From the NCBI RefSeq assembly GCF_002836735.1, contig NZ_PJAS01000061.1:62001-126000 (forward strand): a stretch of DNA of 64,000 nucleotides, read 5' to 3'. The stretch's first letter is position 1, and every line of letters begins with the position of its first letter. A program made the position numbers and the translations under genes. Source of the stretch: Psychrobacter sp. 4Bb. GTDB taxonomy: Bacteria > Pseudomonadota > Gammaproteobacteria > Pseudomonadales > Moraxellaceae. Positions 37,869 through 45,559 of the stretch are shown in pieces. The notes under the pieces are model-generated. The model was given only the letters and a program-made list of their open reading frames with translations, searched no databases and was not told the origin of the DNA.

Positions 37869-38045
37869 CTAGGGCGTGTCATCAATTAGCACATTGATGC
37901 AATTTATGGCCTTAAAATGGCTAAATTTTCGCTAAACTGTGTCAAAGTTCTTGTCAATATGTTCATATTCACTGCGAACTTTTCCTTATTTAGCATCAAT
38001 TTATCTCATTTTTATCACCATTTTTAAAATGAGGACACGCCCTAG
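37869..38045. mobile_element. 169-bp MITE with CTAG target duplication, upstream of nsrR
   Basis: GGCGTGTCATCA at 37873 and its near-perfect complement TGAGGACACGCC ending at 38041 are terminal inverted repeats (11 of 12). CTAG flanks both ends (37869-37872 and 38042-38045) and is the probable target duplication. The size, absence of a gene and YTAR-type target suggest a MITE mobilised by an IS5-family (IS427-like) transposase. It ends 40 bp before the nsrR start. Confidence 0.85.
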
Positions 38046-38084
38046 CTTAATATATAAAATTTATAAAAATAGGAGCGCAAATGA

Positions 38085-38600
38085 ATGCGACTGACCAATT
38101 ATAGTGACTACGCGCTACGCTCATTGATTTATTTAGCCGTGAGACCAGATCCATCACTATTGGCTAATATTAGCGATATTGCTGACAGCTATGGCATTTC
38201 TAAAAGTCATTTGACCAAGATTATTCATCAGCTGGGTCAGCTGGGTTATATAGAAAGTGTGCGCGGCAAAAACGGTGGCATACGATTGGCACGTGCACCT
38301 AAAGATATAAATTTGGGCGTATTGATCAAACAGATAGAGCCTGATTTTAATTTGGTTGAGTGCTTTGCCGTACCAGTGTCTCATAATGATAGTGAGCAGG
38401 GCGATCATCAGACGGATTTACCAGTGACATTCATTGAGGAAGAAAAGAATAAATCACTAGGCTGTGTGATTAGTCCAGCCTGCCAGCTAAAAAGCGTGTT
38501 TTTTGAAGCACTCACCGCATTTATCAATGTGCTTGAGCGTTATACATTAGCAGATATTCTGAACAACGAAGATGAGCTTGCGACATTGCTGTTTCGGTAA
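38085..38600 (+). CDS. nsrR: Rrf2-family nitric oxide-sensing repressor NsrR
   Basis: MRLTNYSDYALRSLIYLAV and GISKSHLTKIIHQLGQLGYIESVRGKNGGIRLA form the Rrf2 winged helix. The three cluster cysteines are C93 (LVECF), C127 (GCVISP) and C133 (PACQLK), as in NsrR. Between C93 and C127 there are about 29 residues more than in the E. coli protein (NDSEQGDHQTDLP and following), making it 171 residues instead of about 141. NsrR represses nitric oxide defence genes until NO destroys its iron-sulfur cluster. AGGAGCG lies before the start. A MITE occupies its upstream region. Confidence 0.92.
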   Translation: MRLTNYSDYALRSLIYLAVRPDPSLLANISDIADSYGISKSHLTKIIHQLGQLGYIESVRGKNGGIRLARAPKDINLGVLIKQIEPDFNLVECFAVPVSHNDSEQGDHQTDLPVTFIEEEKNKSLGCVISPACQLKSVFFEALTAFINVLERYTLADILNNEDELATLLFR

Positions 38601-38641
38601 CAGCTTCGATAATAGTGTTGATATGATTATGATCAGCTCAC

Positions 38642-38689
38642 AAAAATGGGTCGCTACACTAGTAAATACAGTAATAGCGACCCATTTTT
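38642..38689. terminator. Bidirectional terminator after nsrR
   Basis: A 15-bp stem (AAAAATGGGTCGCTA with its complement) surrounds an 18-base loop, with A and T ends. It lies between convergent genes. Confidence 0.87.
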
Positions 38690-38725
38690 ATATCTATAAA
38701 AAATATATGTCTAAGGTGTGAGAAG

Positions 38726-39472
38726 TTAGGCGTTTTCTAGTTTTGGACGTGCTTTCTTAACGGCTTTCACCAGTGCTTTCTCAAACCCACCTTCTTTGAA
38801 CTGAACAAGATAAGAATGCGCAGCACAGAAATTGCGTACGTCACGCCATTCATGAGCCAAATTGGTCGCCCAGTCGCAGTATTGCGCGCCAGCGTTTGGC
38901 TCGTTTTTCAGTGCTTTTTTGGTTGTAGGATGCAGTATTAGCTCAGGCAATACAGCTTCTAATAGCTTCGTTGGTGGACTCATAAAAGTATCATCTACGT
39001 GCAAGCTTTGACTGGCAGGATGATAAGCCAATAAAGAACCTGCATGGATCATCTCATTGGGCGAAATATAGTAAATGCCCTCTGACATTGAAAACTTAAG
39101 TTCAGGATAGCGTGCAGCGACTGCGTCACTTTCTACCAAATCATCTGCCCAATTGATTTCTAGTACTTTTTTATGGTGACGGCTACTGCCATAAAACGTC
39201 GCTTGCGGGAAGTCTTTGGCCATTTGAGCACAGCTGACTGTATGAAACGGATGTACGTTCAGCACCGCTTCAACATCTTGACCATTATTGGTAAGTGCCA
39301 TAACCTCATCTCGAACATCACCCGTTAGAGCGTAACTGTCCAAAAAGATAAATTTCCCTGATGGCAGCTTGACCAACGAGCATTGAGTGCCGATATTTAA
39401 CACGCCACCGAGACGGAATGTTCCGCGTATGTTCCAAAACCCTGCCCCTAAATCATGAATTTTATCTGACAT
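38726..39472 (-). CDS. Metallo-beta-lactamase-like protein without the HxHxDH motif, paralogue 1
   Basis: The order of elements matches the metallo-beta-lactamase fold: CSLVKLPSGKFIFLDSYAL (strand ending in Asp), EAVLNVHPFHTVSCAQMAKD where HxHxDH is expected, FYGSSRHHKKV, and later YHPASQSLHVDDTF. Only two of the usual metal residues of the first motif remain (H-P-F-H), with T-V-S-C instead of x-D-H. The chain starts LGAGFWNIRGTF. No signal peptide is seen. The next gene upstream is a close paralogue in the same orientation. Function is not known to me; it could be a diverged hydrolase or a non-catalytic protein. AAGGAAAA lies before the ATG. Confidence 0.8.
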   Translation of the reverse strand: MSDKIHDLGAGFWNIRGTFRLGGVLNIGTQCSLVKLPSGKFIFLDSYALTGDVRDEVMALTNNGQDVEAVLNVHPFHTVSCAQMAKDFPQATFYGSSRHHKKVLEINWADDLVESDAVAARYPELKFSMSEGIYYISPNEMIHAGSLLAYHPASQSLHVDDTFMSPPTKLLEAVLPELILHPTTKKALKNEPNAGAQYCDWATNLAHEWRDVRNFCAAHSYLVQFKEGGFEKALVKAVKKARPKLENA

Positions 39473-39570
39473 TTATAGTTTTCCTTATTTTATATATTGA
39501 GTTAAAAAAATAACCATGCTTTTCTGTTGCTAATCTTTAACTTTCGCTCTTAATATAGTAACGTCTAAAA

Positions 39571-40317
39571 TCACTTAGACTCAAGCTCATTACGAGCGCT
39601 ATCAATGACTAACAAGAGTGCTGCCTCAAATTTACCTTCCTCAAACACCACTAAGCCTGAATGTGCGCCGCAAAAATGACGGCCACTGCGCCACTCATGT
39701 GCCAGCTCTATTGCCCAATCACAATACTCTTTACCAGCATTAGCGTCATCTTTGAGCGCTTTTTTGGTGGTTGGATGTAAGCCTAGGTTAGGCTGTACGG
39801 CATTGAATCGCTTGGAAGGTGGTATCTCAAAAGTATCATCGACATAAATGCTTTGGCTAGCAGGGTGGTAGACTAACAGCGAGCTGGCATGAACCGTTTC
39901 ATCCGGTGAGATGTAATGGATGCCTTGGGGCAAGGAAAATTTAAGTTCAGGGTAGCGCGCAGCAACGGAATCGCTTTCGACCAAGTCATCTGCCCAATTG
40001 ACTTCAGGCACTTGTTCTGGATGTCGGCTACTGCCATAAAACGTCGCTTGCGGAAAGTCTTTCGCCATTTGAGCACAGTGTACCGTATGGAACGGATGAA
40101 CATTAAGCACGGCTTCAACATCTTGACCATCATTGGTCAATGCCATTACTTGCTGATGAACGTCATCCTTTAACGTATAGCTATCTAAGAATATAAATCG
40201 TCCTGATGGTAGTTTTATGAGGGCACATTGGACACCGATATCAAGTATGCCGTTCTTTATAAATGAGCCTCGAATACTCCAAAACCCTGCCCCTAGATCA
40301 TAAATTTCATCAGTCAT
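39571..40317 (-). CDS. Metallo-beta-lactamase-like protein without the HxHxDH motif, paralogue 2
   Basis: This is the tandem paralogue of the downstream gene, with long identical blocks such as VLNVHPFHTVxCAQMAKDFP, QATFYGSSRH, WADDLVESD and AARYPELKFS. It shares the altered metal motif (HPFHTVHC). The two genes are 98 bp apart and equal in length, so a local duplication followed by divergence is clear. An earlier ATG at 40341 exists, but AAGGAGTAATGTTG is well placed for the start at 40317 (MTDEIYDLGAGFW). A dispersed repeat lies about 60 bp upstream, in or near the promoter. Role unknown. Confidence 0.82.
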   Translation of the reverse strand: MTDEIYDLGAGFWSIRGSFIKNGILDIGVQCALIKLPSGRFIFLDSYTLKDDVHQQVMALTNDGQDVEAVLNVHPFHTVHCAQMAKDFPQATFYGSSRHPEQVPEVNWADDLVESDSVAARYPELKFSLPQGIHYISPDETVHASSLLVYHPASQSIYVDDTFEIPPSKRFNAVQPNLGLHPTTKKALKDDANAGKEYCDWAIELAHEWRSGRHFCGAHSGLVVFEEGKFEAALLLVIDSARNELESK

Positions 40318-40373
40318 CAACATTACTCCTTGATTGTTCATTTATTCAATCGTTTTACTTGTTTGTAGCACTC

Positions 40374-40562
40374 TATAGTCAGTTCAATATGATTTGGATA
40401 CAAGGAAGGCGAGTGAAAGTACTACAAATAGTAGACTAAGCGAGCCTGACACAAATAGTAGACTAAGCGAGCCTGACACAAATAGTAGACTAAGCGAGCC
40501 TGACACAAATAGTAGACTAAGCGAGCCTGACACCGAATCCAATTTATAGAGGATTGACTATA
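40374..40562 (-). repeat. Dispersed repeat copy B, expanded by an internal 27-bp tandem repeat
   Basis: This is the inverted second copy of the repeat at 6361-6467, 189 bp long. Its ends are TATAGTCAGTTCAATATGAT and, on the other strand, TATAGTCAATCCTC, imperfect inverted repeats that both run into (A/T)TTGGAT. The middle carries four identical 27-bp units where copy A has one. Without the three extra units it is 108 bp, the same as copy A. Confidence 0.82.
40424..40531. repeat. Four identical 27-bp tandem repeats
   Basis: Units start at 40424, 40451, 40478 and 40505 and begin ACAAATAGTAGACTAAG and end CCTGAC. They are identical to the base, so the expansion is recent. They lie inside dispersed repeat copy B. 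Confidence 0.95.
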
Positions 40563-40712
40563 TGATTATTAATTTTTATGGCAGTAATGTCTGTAAGAAA
40601 AAAGATAGAAGCAATGTAGATGTGTAAAAATAAAAAAGAGTTGTTATTCAAATGTCATTATTAACAGTGAAAGCTGTCTGTCCTTCCTTTTGTAAGTAGA
40701 TTAAAAAATAGC

Positions 40713-41657
40713 TTATAAACAGTCTTCGTAATCATAGGCTGAGATACGAGGATCGTCTTTGTAGCTTTCATTGCCACATAAGAATTTATCGAAACGGGTA
40801 TCGCCGTTAATATAACGTTGCATCCATGCGATAGCAGGCTTACTTAATAGCTTTTCGTTAAAACGATGACTGGCACAGAAATGACTGCCGTTGTTAATCT
40901 CGACCTTCATTTTTGGACCGTCAGCTTTTTGATAAAAGGCATTGGTATATTTTTTATTCGGGGCGATACGGTCATTTTCACAAGCGATGAATAGAGCAGG
41001 CGTATCCATCGCACCATAGCTCGTATCGTGATAGGGCGTTTGTGCAATGATGGCTTGCACCGTACTGCGCTCAGTTGCCAATCGTAGCGCACCGCCGCCG
41101 CCCATTGACCAGCCAATCGCCCCCAAACGGTTTGAGTCGATCATATGTCCTACTGTTTCATCAGCGATAAGGTGATCGAGAGCAGTGCCCAATTGCTCAG
41201 CACGGCTATCTGGGTTATCGTAAATAGAGCTAGTATTAATAGTAATAACGACAAATCCCCAAGAGGCTAAACGCGGTCCCCACCATTTGATAGAAGACTC
41301 ATAAGACACGTAACCTGGCACCACCGCGATACCACCTAGTAGACCACAGTTAGCAGCATCCGTTGGATAGTGTATGGTGCCGCCACCAAAACCATTGGCT
41401 GATTGGCGATTCACGTGCTTGGACTTTACAGAAAACGGACCGTTATCACGTGTTTTTGTGAGCTCAGTAGCAGTGATAGCGTCATCCTTTATACAGTCTA
41501 ATGCCGCTAGTGAGTTTGTAGAGTTAAATGTCGATACGACTGGATTAAGGTTTTTAACCCTAGTTTCGGACACAGTTATTTCTGCTACAGCCATCGTAGA
41601 GAAAACCAATGTACTCATCGCAATAATCAGTTTTGAAAGCACCATATTTTTCATCAT
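40713..41657 (-). CDS. Secreted polyester (PET-type) hydrolase / cutinase-like lipase
   Basis: Alpha/beta hydrolase of 314 residues with signal peptide (cleavage after about residue 25, TMAVA). VVPGYVSYESSIKWWGPRLASWGFVVITI, GWSMGGGGALRLA, FIACENDRIAP and EINNGSHFCASH give the triad S184, D229, H259 and oxyanion Tyr116. PGYxxxxSSIKWWGPRLASxGFVVITI and GWSMGGGG are nearly as in Ideonella PETase and the Moraxella TA144 enzyme. C226/C261 could form the extra active-site disulfide of PETase-type enzymes, and C294/C313 the common C-terminal one. C55 and C104 may form a third. PETase Trp185 is Tyr209 here. It probably degrades polyesters or lipids outside the cell; activity on PET is inference. Confidence 0.9.
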   Translation of the reverse strand: MMKNMVLSKLIIAMSTLVFSTMAVAEITVSETRVKNLNPVVSTFNSTNSLAALDCIKDDAITATELTKTRDNGPFSVKSKHVNRQSANGFGGGTIHYPTDAANCGLLGGIAVVPGYVSYESSIKWWGPRLASWGFVVITINTSSIYDNPDSRAEQLGTALDHLIADETVGHMIDSNRLGAIGWSMGGGGALRLATERSTVQAIIAQTPYHDTSYGAMDTPALFIACENDRIAPNKKYTNAFYQKADGPKMKVEINNGSHFCASHRFNEKLLSKPAIAWMQRYINGDTRFDKFLCGNESYKDDPRISAYDYEDCL

Positions 41658-41992
41658 AGTAAATTGTATTCTAAAAGATTGTGTAGTCGTGCACGTCTCT
41701 AGGCTAGAAAAAATAGACGTAGGTAGTGATTGTTAACTGTCACTGTTATCAATCGTTAAAGTAGTTAAATGATTAACAAATGCGTCAACAGCATCTAACC
41801 ATACTATCCTGTATATGCAATAAACGTAACGTTGATCATGACCTTGTGAGTCGAAAACTGTCTTCACCGTCTTAAGTCGAAATGTGATTCCTAGTCAAGT
41901 TTTTCTACGATAATCTCGAACCCAAATAAAGAATCTATCAAGAGGCAATAACACTTTTAAACCTGAGTATATTGATGAATGTGCTACCATAA
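41658..41992. other. Intergenic region between the polyester hydrolase and MFS genes
   Basis: Divergent promoters are expected here. I see no confident -35/-10 pair, repeat or RNA gene. Confidence 0.4.
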
Positions 41993-43372
41993 TTGGCTTG
42001 TCATTATGATGAACATTTATCGTTTAATAACGGTGCTTTTGCTTATACATTTAGCATAAATCACCTTTATTCCTCTCTACCATCCACGCCAGTGACGGTT
42101 ATCATTTACAGTCATGGTATAACCAATATAGTCAGATCCCCTGTGAATAATTCTAAAGATCAGATCCAAGATATAACAGCTGTGCCACCAGTCACCTCCA
42201 ATCATTCAACATCGTGGATATTGAAGCTCACAATCGGTTTGATAGGTATGTTTGCTTTTTTGCAAGTGTATTCTATTCAGGCAGTACTACCGGTCATGAT
42301 GGTGGACTTTGCTGCGACCGAAGTACAAGCAGGCATGATCGTTGGTGCCACTGTGTTAGCCATTGCGATTATGTCACCATTTCTAGGCATGCTCTCAGAT
42401 GCAGTCGGGCGCAAGTCGTTTATCGTTGGTGCTTTATTGTTTTTAGCGATACCAACAGCGCTTATTGCCCAGAGCTCGAGCATTGAATGGGTCGGCATTT
42501 GGCGTTTTATGCAAGGGTTGTCTGTACCGGGTATTACGGTGGTGACAATTGCCTATATCGGTGAGGAGTTTGAGGGCCGGGCAATGACTGAGTTGATGTC
42601 CTTTTATGTGTCAGGATGCGTGCTTGGCGGCTTTATGGGTCGGTTCTTGCTGGGGCATTTGCATGAGTTGATTGGCTGGCGGCATGGTTACTACGTCATG
42701 ACCGCAATGACCTTGCTAGGCGCGATATGGGTCGGCAAGATGCTACCATCGTCTCGTCACTTTGTGGCCAACCCTAATTTTCGCTCGGCGATACAGACGC
42801 TGGGTGAGCATGTCACCAATCGCTATGTGGTAACAGCATGTCTGCTTGGCGCTTGCGTGCTGTTCTCCCTTGTAGGCTGCTTCACTTTTATCAATTTACA
42901 TTTGGCAGATAAGCCTTATGAGCTTGGCACTGGTGCGCTCGCCAATATTTTTGCAGTATATTTGCTTGGTGTTATTATCACGCCGTTATCTACGACATTG
43001 CTACGTCGGTTTGGCTCAGCGCGTACAGTACGGGTGGCTATCGTCGTATCTATGGTCGGAGTATTATTGACTCTAGTCACGCCATTATGGGGGGTGATTA
43101 TAGGACTGGCTATTATGTCGTCAGGTGTATTTATCACACAGTCAGCGACTATCAGCTATATCGCGGTCAATGTGAAAAAGGGTCGTTCATTAGCTTCGGG
43201 TCTATATTATATGGGCTACTATACAGGCGGTACGCTAGGGGCCTGGCTGGGTGGCATAGCTTATGCGCGAGGGCAGTGGTCTCTTACCGTATGGTTGTTA
43301 TTGTTTGTGCAGGTACTGGCGTTATTAATAGCCAGCTTTGGAATGATTAAAACCACAGTACGGGCAAAGTGA
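41993..43372 (+). CDS. MFS transporter, YnfM/AraJ-like
   Basis: Major facilitator protein with 12 membrane helices. The core begins LKLTIGLIGMFAFLQVYSIQAVLPVMM, with the motif A loop GMLSDAVGRKSFIV between helices 2 and 3 and RFMQGLSVPGITVVTIAYIGEEF in helices 4 and 5. It is probably a proton-coupled exporter of a small molecule; the substrate cannot be read. The open frame starts at a TTG (41993), giving about 70 residues of odd N-terminus (MACHYDEHLSFNNG...) with no ribosome site. The true start is likely nearer the first helix, perhaps a GTG at about 42141 or 42180, so the start is uncertain. No terminator was found. Confidence 0.85.
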   Translation: MACHYDEHLSFNNGAFAYTFSINHLYSSLPSTPVTVIIYSHGITNIVRSPVNNSKDQIQDITAVPPVTSNHSTSWILKLTIGLIGMFAFLQVYSIQAVLPVMMVDFAATEVQAGMIVGATVLAIAIMSPFLGMLSDAVGRKSFIVGALLFLAIPTALIAQSSSIEWVGIWRFMQGLSVPGITVVTIAYIGEEFEGRAMTELMSFYVSGCVLGGFMGRFLLGHLHELIGWRHGYYVMTAMTLLGAIWVGKMLPSSRHFVANPNFRSAIQTLGEHVTNRYVVTACLLGACVLFSLVGCFTFINLHLADKPYELGTGALANIFAVYLLGVIITPLSTTLLRRFGSARTVRVAIVVSMVGVLLTLVTPLWGVIIGLAIMSSGVFITQSATISYIAVNVKKGRSLASGLYYMGYYTGGTLGAWLGGIAYARGQWSLTVWLLLFVQVLALLIASFGMIKTTVRAK

Positions 43373-43575
43373 TTGGCTTTCTTATGTAGTGTATGTTTGA
43401 TCAGTCATCTTGTGATACTTAATGTAAGACCGCTTTACACAGCGCCGCTTTTTTCTTACTATCAATAACGATGTTATTATAAAAATTAAAATGGTTAGCG
43501 CAGTAGATTTTATGCTGCTATTAACTTGATTGTTATTTATCTCTTATAAGTACGATAAACAAGGAAGTCAGATCT

Positions 43576-45246
43576 ATGTCAAACATTTACCACAGTGCAC
43601 CATCTGCCTACGATTATCCATTACTGGTCAAGCAGTTATTAAGCCGTGCAAAAACGGTATCGCAAGATCAAGAGATTGTGTATGCGGACAAAAAGCGCCT
43701 GACTTATAAAGAGTTGTTTGAGCGTATCAATCGATTGGCCAATGTATTGGCAGACTTAAAGCTTGATGCAGGTGATGTGGTTGCCGTGATGGATTGGGAC
43801 AGTCATCGTTATCTTGAATCTTATTTTGCCGTGCCAATGTCAGAGTACGTTTTACAGACCGTCAATATCCGTTTATCTCCTGAAAAAATCCTCTATACCA
43901 TCAACCATGCCAAGCCCAAAGTACTCATGCTCAATTCTGAGTTTGCGCCATTGGTTAAAGACTATCAGTTTGAGAACTCAAGCATTGAGCATATTATCTG
44001 GCTTGATGACAACGGTGTCACTGCTGAAGGTATCTTTGGTAGCAATCAAAGCCGTGTCACAGGCGAGTATGAAGCGCTATTAGAAGCTGCCAATAGCGAA
44101 TTTGATTTCCCAGATTTTGATGAAAACACCATCGCAACGACTTTTTATACCTCAGGCACGACAGGTGATCCAAAAGGGGTCTTCTTTAGTCATCGTCAGC
44201 TAGTGCTACATACACTAGCAGAAGCGGCAACTTTGGGTATGCTGCCTGATAAGCAAGGCGTGAGCTATGGTGATGTTTATATGCCTATGACGCCAATGTT
44301 CCATGTGCATGCATGGGGTTTTCCGTTTACAGCAACGATGGTAGGTCTAAAGCAAGTCTATCCAGGTCGCTATGCGCCTGATACGTTGATGGACTTAATT
44401 GTCAATGAAAAGGTCAGTATCACCCATTGTGTACCAACGATTTTGCAAATGGTACTCAAAGAAGCACAAGACCGTGACGCTAGCTTTAATGGTCTAAAAA
44501 TGATTATTGGTGGCTCACGATTGACAGAAGGTCTAGCTAAGACGGCAATGGCACAAGGTATCGAAGTCTATACAGGCTATGGTATGTCAGAGACTGCACC
44601 GCTCATTAGTTTGACCCACTTTAGCTTAGATGAGCCAGCAATGACGGAAGAAGAGGATATTGAACGTCGTTGTATGACAGGTAAGCCAGTGCTCATGGTT
44701 GATGCTCAAGTATGGGGTGAAGGCAACAAATCCGTAGGGACTGGACCAGACAATACAGGCGAGCTGGTATTGCGTGCGCCTTGGTTGACCCAAAGCTATC
44801 TTAAGAATGACGATGCTGGCAAAGAGCTGTGGGAAAATGGCTATATGCATACCCAAGATATCGCTTACCTACGTCCTGATGGCTACATTAAAATCACCGA
44901 TCGCTTAAAAGACGTAATCAAATCAGGTGGTGAGTGGATTTCATCACTAGAGATTGAGACCATTTTATCACTACATCCGTCAGTGGCTGATGTGTCAGTG
45001 ATTGGGGTGCGTGATAAGCAATGGGGTGAGCGTCCGTTGGCTTTGGTGGTGCTAAAGCCTGATGCTAAGGATACTAGTGCTGATGATATCAAAGCGATTG
45101 CAGAAAAAGCGGTAGAGCGCGGTATCATTCCTAAATATGGCGTGCCAAGTCAGTTTAAGTTCGTTGATGAGCTACCCAAAACTTCCGTTGGTAAACATGA
45201 TAAAAAAGTCATGCGTGAGATGTATGCCAATCAAACTGAGATTTAA
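43576..45246 (+). CDS. Acyl-CoA synthetase, AlkK-like medium-chain type
   Basis: AMP-forming ligase that activates fatty acids to acyl-CoA. TTFYTSGTTGDPKGVFFSHRQ is the P-loop-like AMP motif. VYMPMTPMFHVHAWGFP, VYTGYGMSETAPLIS, TQDIAYLRPDGYIKITDRLKDVIKSGGEWISS and the C-terminal catalytic lysine in PKTSVGKHDKKVMREMY follow. FHVHAWGFPF resembles medium-chain ligases of the AlkK group. The chain of 556 residues is usual. AAGGAAG lies before the ATG. The gene has its own terminator, so it is probably not in the valine operon, though it is beside propionyl-CoA ligase. Confidence 0.93.
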   Translation: MSNIYHSAPSAYDYPLLVKQLLSRAKTVSQDQEIVYADKKRLTYKELFERINRLANVLADLKLDAGDVVAVMDWDSHRYLESYFAVPMSEYVLQTVNIRLSPEKILYTINHAKPKVLMLNSEFAPLVKDYQFENSSIEHIIWLDDNGVTAEGIFGSNQSRVTGEYEALLEAANSEFDFPDFDENTIATTFYTSGTTGDPKGVFFSHRQLVLHTLAEAATLGMLPDKQGVSYGDVYMPMTPMFHVHAWGFPFTATMVGLKQVYPGRYAPDTLMDLIVNEKVSITHCVPTILQMVLKEAQDRDASFNGLKMIIGGSRLTEGLAKTAMAQGIEVYTGYGMSETAPLISLTHFSLDEPAMTEEEDIERRCMTGKPVLMVDAQVWGEGNKSVGTGPDNTGELVLRAPWLTQSYLKNDDAGKELWENGYMHTQDIAYLRPDGYIKITDRLKDVIKSGGEWISSLEIETILSLHPSVADVSVIGVRDKQWGERPLALVVLKPDAKDTSADDIKAIAEKAVERGIIPKYGVPSQFKFVDELPKTSVGKHDKKVMREMYANQTEI

Positions 45247-45344
45247 TTAGTATTAGTTAAATGTTCAAATATTTGTATTCGTCAAAATGTAGTGCGTATT
45301 ACACGCTTAATAGTTGACCTTTCCGATAGGCTCTGCTACATTTT

Positions 45345-45372
45345 AAACCGATACAATATGTATCGGTTTTTT
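45345..45372 (+). terminator. Terminator of the acyl-CoA synthetase
   Basis: AAACCGATACA pairs with TGTATCGGTTT around a 3-base loop, then T. The rest of 45247-45559 holds no other feature that I recognise. Confidence 0.88.
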
Positions 45373-45559
45373 AATTCTGGCAAGGATGACCAGTATTTAC
45401 TAAGACATGGTTTTTTATAGTTGAAGCATTTTAGAGTTGGTATTAGCCAGTGGCACGTAGACAGTACGTTGCACGAGGTGAATACCTTTATAACTTATTA
45501 AGTGCCTTAACTATAAAATACTATTGCCTCATTTCTCGTTTATGCTAAGGACAGCTACT

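Noticed and set aside
40424..40531. 27-bp tandem units as a CRISPR array
   Set aside because: There are no spacers between the units, and the unit is a part of a dispersed repeat.
43400..43460. Possible terminator after the MFS gene (GCGCCGC before a T run)
   Set aside because: No stem of convincing length could be drawn.
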